NCBI GenBank assembly: GCA_964569425.1
Contig: CAZMVD010000143.1
Span: forward strand, 1-10,137
Direction of reading: 5' to 3'
Source: JACQXM01 sp964569425
GTDB taxonomy: Bacteria > Planctomycetota > Phycisphaerae > UBA1845
Length of the DNA stretch: 10,137 nt
A model generated the notes under the pieces. It did no database searches. It saw nothing but the letters and a program-made list of their open reading frames with translations, and was not told the origin of the DNA. Numbering within the stretch: position 1 is the stretch's first letter; each line of letters starts with the position of its first letter. Shown here piece by piece: positions 1 through 5,810 of the stretch. The translations under genes were made by a program, and so were the position numbers.

Positions 1-1507
1 TGCAGTCGCCGAAGGTCTCGCACTCGTCGGGAATGAGGTTGTCGTTGCAGTCGGCGGCGTATCCCTTGGCGATCTCAACATGGTCGGGCACGTCGTTGAA
101 GTTGCAGTTCTGTTCGATGCGCAAAAAGTAAATGTCCTGCTCGCCGTTAAAGGTGGCCGCGTAGGCGACGTTGACCCCGCGCGCGTCGGACGTGAGGTCG
201 TAATAGTCGCCCAGCTTGTTGTTGCCCCCCGGCCAGCCCACCCAACTGTCGAACACCGGGCTCACCGCCACGGCCGGGGACCAGGTCTCCCCGCCATCCA
301 GGGAAAACGAGTAGTGCAGTTCCGACAGGTTCACCACCCCGGTGTTCCGCGTGTCATTCCACAACGCGTCGATCCGCCCATTCGGCGCCACGTCCATCAT
401 CCCAAACCACTGCCAGCCTGGCGTTGGATCGAGCTGCGACAATGGACTGAAAAACCGGCCCCAATCGCAGCTTCTTGCGAATAGCACCCTACGATTAGGA
501 GGCGTGTACGGATACTGGATTTTTGAACCTAGTATGTATACGTTTCCTCTCGTGGGTCCAAAGGAATGATCCGTCGCTACCCAGTTCTGGCCGAGAAGTC
601 CTCCTGGATTTGGGTTCGAAGGGTCTTGGACTCCGGTCTGAATATGCGTGGAATCCACATCCCATCCTGCGATATCCAAGAGTGCGACAGATTTGACGAA
701 GTTGGAGCGATATACGAAAAACGCATAATCTACTGCGTACAATGTGCCGTCCGGACCTACAGTCATTGTTCCATTAAAACCTTCGGGAAGAGTTGTCGGC
801 CCTTCATCCTGAAAGGAGTCGCCACCATCGATAGACCGATACAGGCGACTGTCGGCCGCGATGACGTAAATGAATCCGTTAGTGGCGCATTGTGTGCGGT
901 CGATTGCCATCCAGGGCTTGTCAATTGAATAGGGCGTAACCTGATTGGGGCCGAGCCAAGACGCCCCTCGATCATAGGAGCGAAAAAGGCGTAGCTCATG
1001 AGTTCCGAGGCTCAAGTAATAGAATACTCCAAGCGAATCCGGTCGAACAACGGGGTCGCTGCCGAACGTACCCATTGCGAGAGTACCGCCAAACATCCAC
1101 GCCTGGCCCGCGTTCTGTGAATAACCCCATCCGGCTTGCCGGGCTCCTGAGGCTACGTCGTCGAACTGCCGCCAGCCGATCACCATCTTGTTCGAGTCCG
1201 TGGGATCGACGGCCAAGGATGGCTCGTTCGCAGCGTCGTCCGGAATGTTTTGACCGTAATTGTCGACGTTGACCTGGGTGCTTTCGTAGATTCCGCGGCG
1301 CCAAATGGTGGGTTCGTACCGCGCACCCCGCGTGGCAGTGCGTTGCGGCGGGACCCAGGGCCCGGTCGGCCCCGCTTCACGCGCGAAGGCGGTGTCGTTG
1401 GGGGCTGGCGATTTCCAAACTGCATGGTCCTCGTCCGGTGTGGGCGGTGCGGCTACGCAGACGGCCAGCGAAACGAGCGTGAAGAGGCAATCCCATCCGA
1501 GGTGCAC
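1..1507 (-). CDS. Secreted Asp-box (BNR/sialidase-fold) protein, C-terminus cut by window edge
   Basis: One open frame of 502 codons runs from a GTG at 1505-1507 to the window edge without a stop. AGGAGG (complement of 1514-1519) sits 6 nt upstream of the GTG, a near-ideal Shine-Dalgarno. Residues 8-20 are a hydrophobic signal-peptide core (LFTLVSLAVCVAA) with an unusually uncharged n-region. Three Asp boxes are clear: SYDRGASW (about 177-184), SIDGGDSF (225-232) and SLDGGETW (402-409). Two more are degenerate, near 129 and 346. Such boxes mark beta-propeller blades of sialidase-like and photosystem-assembly-like folds. Residues 467-502 hold Cys/Asn/Asp repeats (NCNFNDVPD, DCNDNLIPDEC), a calcium-loop style common in planctomycete exported proteins. 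The sialidase catalytic Arg triad and FRIP motif were not identified, so enzymatic activity is not claimed. The protein is probably extracellular. The central part of the gene is more AT-rich than its flanks. Confidence 0.85.
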   Translation of the reverse strand, partial: MHLGWDCLFTLVSLAVCVAAPPTPDEDHAVWKSPAPNDTAFAREAGPTGPWVPPQRTATRGARYEPTIWRRGIYESTQVNVDNYGQNIPDDAANEPSLAVDPTDSNKMVIGWRQFDDVASGARQAGWGYSQNAGQAWMFGGTLAMGTFGSDPVVRPDSLGVFYYLSLGTHELRLFRSYDRGASWLGPNQVTPYSIDKPWMAIDRTQCATNGFIYVIAADSRLYRSIDGGDSFQDEGPTTLPEGFNGTMTVGPDGTLYAVDYAFFVYRSNFVKSVALLDIAGWDVDSTHIQTGVQDPSNPNPGGLLGQNWVATDHSFGPTRGNVYILGSKIQYPYTPPNRRVLFARSCDWGRFFSPLSQLDPTPGWQWFGMMDVAPNGRIDALWNDTRNTGVVNLSELHYSFSLDGGETWSPAVAVSPVFDSWVGWPGGNNKLGDYYDLTSDARGVNVAYAATFNGEQDIYFLRIEQNCNFNDVPDHVEIAKGYAADCNDNLIPDECETFGDC

Positions 1508-1563
1508 GACGAACCTCCTTTCGAAACCTCCTCTCTCTTTAAGCAAGTCCCGTACCAGCCCGG

Positions 1564-1579
1564 TTTTCTTACAAGAAAA
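1564..1579. repeat. AT-rich perfect inverted repeat (possible operator)
   Basis: TTTTCTT-AC-AAGAAAA is a perfect 7-bp inverted repeat with a 2-nt centre, about 57 bp upstream of the Asp-box gene start. It stands out in a GC-rich genome. It could bind a dimeric regulator. An A-rich tract follows directly on the plus strand. No known regulator site was recognised. Confidence 0.3.
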
Positions 1580-1691
1580 ACGAAAAAAAAGTCGGGATAG
1601 TACGGTGGCCGTAATTATCGGACTAAAGAGCGTTGCCCAAGTTGGGTCTCCGGTCCGCGCGGGGCAATAATCTCGCCTTTCATTCGTCATA

Positions 1692-1728
1692 CCCGATAGA
1701 TCGGGCCGCGCCCCGAAAACAGGGCGCG
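1692..1728 (+). repeat. Two consecutive inverted repeats upstream of the peroxidase gene
   Basis: CCCGAT-AG-ATCGGG (1692-1705) is a perfect 6-bp inverted repeat. One base later, CGCGCCC (1707-1713) pairs with GGGCGCG (1722-1728) across an 8-nt A-rich loop. Both lie 50-86 bp upstream of the peroxidase ATG. They may fold in the mRNA leader, or the first may be a protein-binding site. Neither is followed by a T tract, so they are not an intrinsic terminator. Confidence 0.4.
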
Positions 1729-1765
1729 AGGGCGCGGTCGGCCCGGCCGGGCGTCAACCAGAAGT

Positions 1766-1774
1766 GAGGAAGGG
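1766..1774 (+). promoter_or_regulatory. Ribosome binding site of the peroxidase gene
   Basis: GAGGAAGGG lies just before the ATG at 1778, with a short ACC spacer after the last G. It supports this start even though it gives the signal peptide an unusually long charged n-region. Confidence 0.6.
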
Positions 1775-1777
1775 ACC

Positions 1778-3403
1778 ATGCCACAAGCACCGTTTTGGCG
1801 TTTTCCGCACCCGCGCAACCGCGATCGAATCGCACGTCGGCGCGAACGGACGACACAGCAGAACACTCGGCTTTGCCTGTGGGCGAGCGCGATGGCGTTC
1901 AGTTGGGCGAGCATCGTGTCTGCGCAGGTTCCGCCGCCGCCGGTGCCTCCGCAGAACCCGATCACCGAGCCCAAGCGGGTGCTGGGGAAGATCCTGTTCT
2001 GGGAAGAGCAGCTATCGAGTGACAACAGCGTGTCCTGCGGGACGTGCCACCAGCCGTTCCGCGCCGCCTCCGATCCGCGGCCGGGGGTGCATCCGGGCCT
2101 CGACCTGACGACCGGCACGCCCGATGACGTGTTCGGCTCGCCGGGCATCGCGCGGCAGAACGCGGCGGGCACGCCGATGGCCGACCCACTGTTCGGATTC
2201 GACGTGCAGGTAACGCGGCGAAGCGCGCAGACGGTGTACGGGGCGTTGTGGTCGCCGCAGGCGTTCTGGGACGGGCGCGCCGGGCCGGCGTTCATCGATC
2301 CGCAGACCGGGGCGACGGCGATTCCCGCCGGCGGGGCGCTGGAGGCGCAGGCGGTGCTGCCGATCCTGGCGGACAACGAGATGGCGCACGAGGGGCGCAC
2401 CTGGGACGAGGTAACAGCCAAGCTGCAAAGTGCCACTCCGATGGCACTAGCCACCTACCTGCCGTCGGACGTGGCCGGCGCGATCGCCGCGAACCCGACG
2501 TATCCGGCGCTGTTCGCCGCGGCCTTCGGCGATGCGGCGATCACCGCGCGGCGCATCGCCTTCGCCATCGCCACCTATGAACGCACCCTGGTGGCGGACC
2601 AGACGCCTTTCGACACCGGCACCCTCTCGCCCCAGCAACAGCAGGGGCTCAACGTGCTCCAGAGCCCGCAGGCGCGCTGCACCGTATGCCACGTACCGCC
2701 GCTGTTCACCAACAACACGTTTCGCAACATCGGCGTGCGGCCCATTGCCGAGGACATCGGCCGGCAGGCAGTGACCGGCGACCCCGCCGACGCCGGGCGC
2801 TTCAAGGTGCCCACCCTGCGCAACGTGGGCGTCAAGCCGACGTTCATGCACAACGGGCGGCGCTCCACGCTCGAACAGGTCGTCGATTTCTACCTGGGCA
2901 TCAACGGCCAGGTGCAGTTTCCGCAGAACCAGGACCCGGCCATTCCCGGTATCGCCTTTCCGCCGCCGGCGCGGCTCGATCTGATTGAGTTTTTGCGCAA
3001 CGGGCTGACGGACCCGCGCGTGAGCGCGGAGGCGCCGCCCTTCGACCGGCCGATCCTGGCAAGCGAGCGCGGCGACGCCGACCGCGACGGCGACGTGGAC
3101 GCGGCGGACCGGGCGGCGTTCGAAACTTGCTTTACAGGCGAAGACGGCGGCCCGGTCGATTTCGGCTGCGAACGGCTGGACATGGACGGCGACGGCGACA
3201 TCGGCTGCGAGGACTGGGCGCTTTTTGTCCAATCGTGGACCGAGGCCGAGCCGCCGGCGCCGCCGGCCGCCTGCGCCGCCTCAGGCAGCGTGCCGACGGT
3301 TTCGCAATGGGGCCTGGTGGTCATGGCCCTGACATTGCTCTGCGTTGCGACGTTGATGCTTTTGCGTACCCGCGCACCGCGAGAGCAACCACTTGCCGTT
3401 TAA
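1778..3403 (+). CDS. Di-haem cytochrome c peroxidase/MauG-family protein with dockerin-like region and sorting tail
   Basis: This 541-residue exported protein has a long Arg-rich n-region (1-31), a hydrophobic core and a probable cleavage after SIVSA (about 45-49). Two haem-c sites are present, CGTCH (87-91) and CTVCH (301-305). They sit in the usual peroxidase contexts: LGKILFWEEQLSSDNSVSCGTCH before the first is represented by LGKILFWEEQ (69-78), and KVPTLRNVG (343-351) with MHNG (357-360) follows the second. His91 and His305 are the proximal haem ligands by family rule; Met357 is a candidate axial ligand. The family reduces hydrogen peroxide or oxidises protein or small substrates outside the cytoplasm. 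Residues 433-487 hold two Asp-rich calcium loops (DADRDGDVDAAD, DMDGDGDIGCED), resembling a dockerin pair. Residues 505-532 are VPTVSQWG, a hydrophobic helix and an Arg cluster, resembling IPTL-CTERM exosortase signals. The typical soluble family member lacks these last two modules. The natural substrate is unknown. Confidence 0.93.
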   Translation: MPQAPFWRFPHPRNRDRIARRRERTTQQNTRLCLWASAMAFSWASIVSAQVPPPPVPPQNPITEPKRVLGKILFWEEQLSSDNSVSCGTCHQPFRAASDPRPGVHPGLDLTTGTPDDVFGSPGIARQNAAGTPMADPLFGFDVQVTRRSAQTVYGALWSPQAFWDGRAGPAFIDPQTGATAIPAGGALEAQAVLPILADNEMAHEGRTWDEVTAKLQSATPMALATYLPSDVAGAIAANPTYPALFAAAFGDAAITARRIAFAIATYERTLVADQTPFDTGTLSPQQQQGLNVLQSPQARCTVCHVPPLFTNNTFRNIGVRPIAEDIGRQAVTGDPADAGRFKVPTLRNVGVKPTFMHNGRRSTLEQVVDFYLGINGQVQFPQNQDPAIPGIAFPPPARLDLIEFLRNGLTDPRVSAEAPPFDRPILASERGDADRDGDVDAADRAAFETCFTGEDGGPVDFGCERLDMDGDGDIGCEDWALFVQSWTEAEPPAPPAACAASGSVPTVSQWGLVVMALTLLCVATLMLLRTRAPREQPLAV

Positions 3404-3462
3404 TCGGAAGTCGGACAGTACAGTTCACGCTCCGGTCCCTGTATGATAGACCTGCGGCACGG

Positions 3463-3498
3463 CCGCGCTACGTCGGACGGCGTTGAGCCGACGTGCGG
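3463..3498 (+). repeat. GC-rich hairpin between the peroxidase and lipoprotein genes
   Basis: ACGTCGG (3470-3476) pairs perfectly with CCGACGT (3488-3494) across an 11-nt loop. An outer CCGC/GCGG pairing (3463-3466 with 3495-3498) could extend the stem after a small bulge. No T tract follows, so it is not a standard intrinsic terminator. It might act in mRNA processing, or as a barrier between the two genes. Confidence 0.35.
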
Positions 3499-3529
3499 GC
3501 TGGGAATCTGGTATCTGTTTCAGCTTGAT

Positions 3530-3534
3530 GGGAG
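3530..3534 (+). promoter_or_regulatory. Ribosome binding site that decides the lipoprotein start
   Basis: GGGAG with a 5-nt spacer precedes the ATG at 3540. The earlier in-frame TTG at 3483 and ATG at 3528 lack a comparable site, and the TTG lies in the loop of a predicted hairpin. Confidence 0.55.
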
Positions 3535-3539
3535 TGCGA

Positions 3540-4226
3540 ATGTTGGGGGTGGTTCTTCGTCGGTGTCGGGGAATCGGGTTACGCGCCGCCGCGGCGGGGC
3601 TGCTGGCGCTGTGCGGGTGCACGTCGATTTCGATCCAGCCGTCGTGTCCGGCCGAGTTGCAGGTGGGCGAATCGGGGCCCGTCCGGGCCAACGAGTTGAA
3701 CCCGGGGGCGATTCCCATTTATGAGTGGGAAGTGTTTCCGGCGGACGCGGGCTCGTTCGAGAACCGGGCGGCGGCGAACACCAACTTCCAAGCGTTAAAA
3801 GAGGGCACGGCGGAAATCCGCATGACCGCGGGGGACGGGATCTACGAGGTGCGTGCTTCCTGCCAGACGATCATCCGCGGGGCGGCGGCGGTGGCGGTTT
3901 CGATGGCTGCTGTGCCGTCGAGCCCGACCGTGGGCCAGACGGTCACGCTGACCTGTCAGAGCGTGGGGCAGACGGCGGCCACGACGTTCACCATTCGCCA
4001 GGTGGAAGGGCCGAGCATCCGGTTGACGCAAACTGCGCCGGGCGTGGTCACGCTGGTGCCGGCGATTACGGGCACGCCGCGGTTCGAGTGCGTGGGCGAG
4101 ACGGCCGACGGTCAGATGTCATCGCCGAACTTGCTGACGTTAACGGTGACTGCCGGCGGCGGTAACGGCAACGGCAATCAGAACGGCAACCAGAACACCA
4201 ACGACAACGGCGGGGGAAGGCGATGA
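3540..4226 (+). CDS. Putative lipoprotein with two Ig-like domains and an Asn/Gly tail
   Basis: From the ATG at 3540 the protein has 228 residues. The N-terminus has Arg residues, a hydrophobic stretch (AAAAGLLAL, 16-24) and a lipobox-like LCGC (24-27), so Cys27 is the probable lipidated residue. About residues 30-113 look like a beta-sandwich with Cys36 and Cys108 (YEWEVFPADAG, then GTAEIRMTAGDG). About residues 116-204 look like a second Ig-like domain, with VTLTC (135-139) and RFECVGE (181-187) supplying the cysteine pair. Residues 206-226 are a low-complexity Gly/Asn/Gln tail. No enzyme motif is visible; a binding, adhesive or structural role at the envelope is inference. The gene lies 136 bp after the peroxidase stop on the same strand, so co-transcription is possible but not shown. 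TATGAT at 3442-3447 could be a -10 box, without a convincing -35. The Ig assignment rests on pattern, not on a domain search. Confidence 0.75.
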   Translation: MLGVVLRRCRGIGLRAAAAGLLALCGCTSISIQPSCPAELQVGESGPVRANELNPGAIPIYEWEVFPADAGSFENRAAANTNFQALKEGTAEIRMTAGDGIYEVRASCQTIIRGAAAVAVSMAAVPSSPTVGQTVTLTCQSVGQTAATTFTIRQVEGPSIRLTQTAPGVVTLVPAITGTPRFECVGETADGQMSSPNLLTLTVTAGGGNGNGNQNGNQNTNDNGGGRR

Positions 4227-4227
4227 G

Positions 4228-4248
4228 GAATGGCGAATGGCGAATGAG
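4228..4248. repeat. Three 7-bp tandem units (GAATGGC)
   Basis: Two perfect GAATGGC units (4228-4234, 4235-4241) are followed by GAATGAG (4242-4248). The array starts one base after the lipoprotein stop. Similar ATTCGCC-type words occur in intergenic spacers of GC-rich bacteria; this is recollection and was not checked. Confidence 0.6.
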
Positions 4249-4305
4249 TACCTGGAAGGTGGGAGGCGAGAGGCGAAAAGGGCGAGAGACGCGACAAAGC
4301 CTGCA

Positions 4306-4331
4306 AGGCACGAAGCCACGCAGCCACGAAG
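4306..4331. repeat. Three 8-bp tandem units (AGCCACGA-like)
   Basis: Units AGGCACGA (4306-4313), AGCCACGC (4314-4321) and AGCCACGA (4322-4329) follow each other, with AG after the last. The units differ at one or two positions each. The spacer location suggests a degenerate intergenic repeat rather than coding sequence. Confidence 0.55.
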
Positions 4332-4414
4332 AGGACTGTGAATGCGGCATGGTGATGATCGGGTAGGGGTTGGTGGTTTGGAGGGCTGAAGATCCAGGTG
4401 CCCGGCGCGGGCGG

Positions 4415-5197
4415 TCATAGTTCGCGGAGGTGCCAGCCGCCGTCGACGTGAATGACCAGGCCGGTGCTGAAGGGGAACTGGCCGCGGGCCACGGCGCCGA
4501 CCGCAAGTGCCACCTCTTCCGGCCGGCCCCAGCGGTTGATGGGCGCCATGCCGGCCGCGAGCTTTTCGTCGTAATAGTCGCGCACGCGTTGTGAAGAAGT
4601 CATGTCGGTTTCGATGATGCCGGGGCACACCTCGAATACGCCGATACCGTATTCGGCCAGACGCACCGCGAACAGCCGGGTGACCATGCTCACCCCGGCC
4701 TTGCTGATGCAGTATTCGCCGTAGTTTTTGGCGGTGGTGTAGGCGCGGAGCGAGGAAATGTTGACGATCGTCGCGCCGGCCATGGCCCGCGCTTCGATCA
4801 GCCCGATCATCTCGCGGGCGACGCGCTGGGTCAGGAAATAGGGGGCGCGCAGGTTGGCGTGAAGCACGCGGTCGAAGCTCGCCTCGTCGGTCTCCAGGAT
4901 GTCCTTGCGCTCGGCGGGAGCGATGCCCGCGTTGTTGACCAGCAGGTCGATGCGGCCGAAGCGTTCCATGGTGAACTCCACCAGCAGGTCGCGGTGCGAC
5001 TTTGCGGTGACATCGGCCTGACATATTTCGGCGGTGGCGCCGAGCGCTTCGATTTTCTGGCGGGTTTCCTCGGCGGCGCCGAGGTTTTCGTTGAAATTGA
5101 CGAGCACCGCATAGCCGGCGCGGGCGAGTTCGAGGCAGATGGCGGCGCCGATGCCGCGCGATCCGCCGGTGACCAGCGCCACTTTCTGTTCGATCAT
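4415..5197 (-). CDS. FabG-like short-chain dehydrogenase/reductase
   Basis: This 260-residue classical SDR is a cytosolic NAD(P)H-dependent oxidoreductase. The Rossmann glycine motif is TGGSRGIG (10-17); Arg14 inside it hints at NADP(H) preference. NNAG is at 88-91. The catalytic tetrad is visible as Asn115, Ser148 or Ser149, Tyr162 and Lys166 (YCISK). PG at 192-193 and the C-terminal GLVIHVDGGWHL (246-257) fit the beta-ketoacyl-ACP-reductase-like branch. Length is normal for the family. The ATG at 5195-5197 is preferred because GGGAG lies 9 nt upstream and MIEQKVALVTGG is the usual N-terminus; the frame extends to 5263 but that part is not protein-like. It follows rpsU on the same strand but is separated from it by an intrinsic terminator, so it probably has its own promoter or depends on read-through. 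Substrate is unknown; the symbol fabG is not justified because no other fatty-acid gene is nearby. Confidence 0.93.
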   Translation of the reverse strand: MIEQKVALVTGGSRGIGAAICLELARAGYAVLVNFNENLGAAEETRQKIEALGATAEICQADVTAKSHRDLLVEFTMERFGRIDLLVNNAGIAPAERKDILETDEASFDRVLHANLRAPYFLTQRVAREMIGLIEARAMAGATIVNISSLRAYTTAKNYGEYCISKAGVSMVTRLFAVRLAEYGIGVFEVCPGIIETDMTSSQRVRDYYDEKLAAGMAPINRWGRPEEVALAVGAVARGQFPFSTGLVIHVDGGWHLREL

Positions 5198-5264
5198 GTC
5201 GGCTTGCTCCCGTTGGCCGGCGGACCTGCGTAACGATCCACCGCGAAGTGTATCCCGGCGCAAG

Positions 5265-5298
5265 AAAAAACCGACCGGGCGCTCGCGCGCCCGATCGG
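5265..5298 (-). terminator. Intrinsic terminator of rpsU
   Basis: On the minus strand a 12-bp stem (CCGATCGGGCGC with GCGCCCGGTCGG, one G-U pair) closes a GCGA tetraloop of GNRA type and is followed at once by six T. It starts 20 nt after the rpsU stop. The stem occupies 5271-5298 and the T tract is the complement of 5265-5270. This is a textbook rho-independent terminator. Confidence 0.92.
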
Positions 5299-5318
5299 CG
5301 GAGTGGTTGCCATCGACC

Positions 5319-5519
5319 TCAGCGCGGCGCGACGGTCATTTCGATCATGTCGGTCCGGCGGATCGACTTGCGCGACTGGCGGCGCTTGCGTTCCGAGGGT
5401 TTCTCGTAATAGCTGTGGCGTTTCATGTCGCGCGTCAGTCCCTCGCGCTGACACAGACGCTTGAACCGCTTGAGAAGCTGTTGAATCGACTCGTTTCCTC
5501 TGGGCCTGACCTTGATCAA
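5319..5519 (-). CDS. rpsU: Small ribosomal subunit protein bS21
   Basis: This 66-residue, very basic protein belongs to the 30S subunit near the anti-Shine-Dalgarno end of 16S rRNA, and in well-studied bacteria it helps translation initiation. The core IKVRPRGNESIQQLLKRF is followed by CQREGLTRDMKRHSYYEKPS and ERKRRQSRK, which is characteristic of bS21. The chosen start is TTG at 5517-5519, giving MIKVRPRGNES; GAGG lies 5 nt upstream. The frame remains open to another TTG at 5549, but the extra ten residues do not resemble the family. The last 15 or so residues (IRRTDMIEMTVAPR) extend beyond the conserved core. The gene is alone between its leader hairpin and its own terminator, so it may be a monocistronic unit, but transcription entering from hslU is not excluded. 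The rare start codon may limit its translation. Confidence 0.93.
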   Translation of the reverse strand: MIKVRPRGNESIQQLLKRFKRLCQREGLTRDMKRHSYYEKPSERKRRQSRKSIRRTDMIEMTVAPR

Positions 5520-5810
5520 CGCAACCTCACTCCGCCTGCAAAAAACCAACCAGATTCACTCATTCACACCCCTCCGGTGCCGGCTTGCGGCGCTGCGGAG
5601 GGGTGGACATCCTATGCGGAAACATCGGACTTTGCCAGCGGCCGGATTGAGAATTCCATGGAAGGTCGAGCCGCGCCGACGACCGGTTAGGCGTAGTCGA
5701 TAGTCCTATAATAACGACGATGGGACTGATAATAGCGGACCGCAGTAGGATACGCCGGCACTTCAGCCGCGGACGGAGCACTGCGCTCGGCCAACGTCGG
5801 CCTGCCGCGA
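5520..5810. other. Intergenic region holding the rpsU leader and probable promoter
   Basis: These 291 bp lie between hslU and rpsU. No protein-like frame was seen. There is no T-tracted terminator after hslU. A near-palindrome, GGCCAACGTCGGCC, lies close to the hslU stop. An AT-rich patch at about 5700-5735 is the only promoter-like part: on the minus strand it reads TATTAT (complement of 5708-5713), but no good -35 was found 16-18 nt away. The plus strand of the same patch reads TATAAT (5707-5712), also without a -35. A long hairpin at 5568-5604 is listed separately. Confidence 0.4.
5568..5604 (-). promoter_or_regulatory. Hairpin in the rpsU 5' leader
   Basis: ACCCCTCCG (5568-5576) pairs perfectly with CGGAGGGGT (5596-5604). 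Inside, GCCG (5579-5582) pairs with CGGC (5588-5591) across a 5-nt loop, with an asymmetric internal loop between the two stems. On the minus strand it ends about 48 nt before the rpsU start. No T tract follows, so it is not a terminator for hslU. It could be an mRNA leader structure for feedback control by bS21, as several ribosomal protein genes have, but that is inference. Confidence 0.45.

Larger units (their letters stand above)
1508..1777. promoter_or_regulatory. Divergent intergenic region with weak promoter candidates
   Basis: This 270-bp spacer separates the minus-strand Asp-box gene from the plus-strand peroxidase gene, so it must hold both promoters if both genes are expressed. A possible plus-strand promoter is TTGGGT at 1642-1647 with AATAAT at 1666-1671 (18-nt spacer). 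A possible minus-strand promoter is TTGGGC (complement of 1635-1640) with GATAAT (complement of 1614-1619), but its 15-nt spacer is short. Both are weak matches chosen by eye. An A-rich tract covers 1573-1590. Confidence 0.3.
4227..4414. other. Convergent intergenic spacer, no gene
   Basis: The lipoprotein gene (plus) and the dehydrogenase gene (minus) converge here. No frame looks like a protein. The spacer holds two sets of short tandem repeats, listed separately, and a purine-rich stretch around 4260-4290 with repeated GGCGAGA-like words. A small hairpin, GCCCG-GCG-CGGGC (4400-4412), lies directly after the dehydrogenase stop on the minus strand. It has no T tract, so it is not a clear terminator. 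Confidence 0.5.

Noticed and set aside
80..484. Plus-strand frame in the left region
   Set aside because: It is antisense to the Asp-box gene and lacks a ribosome site or motif.
1687..2454. 255-residue minus-strand frame opposite the peroxidase N-terminus
   Set aside because: It is antisense to the signal peptide and first haem site of a certain gene, and has no motif of its own.
3483..3539. TTG at 3483 as start of the lipoprotein
   Set aside because: The TTG lies in a predicted hairpin loop, has no Shine-Dalgarno and would place 19 unneeded residues before the lipoprotein signal.
4140..5024. 294-residue minus-strand frame overlapping the dehydrogenase and spacer
   Set aside because: It runs through spacer repeats and is out of phase with the conserved SDR motifs.
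5198..5263. Start of the dehydrogenase at 5263
   Set aside because: The 22 extra residues are not SDR-like, and the ATG at 5197 has GGGAG upstream and the family N-terminus.
5707..5712. Perfect plus-strand TATAAT
   Set aside because: No -35 at 16-18 nt and no plus-strand gene follows; hslU lies antisense downstream.
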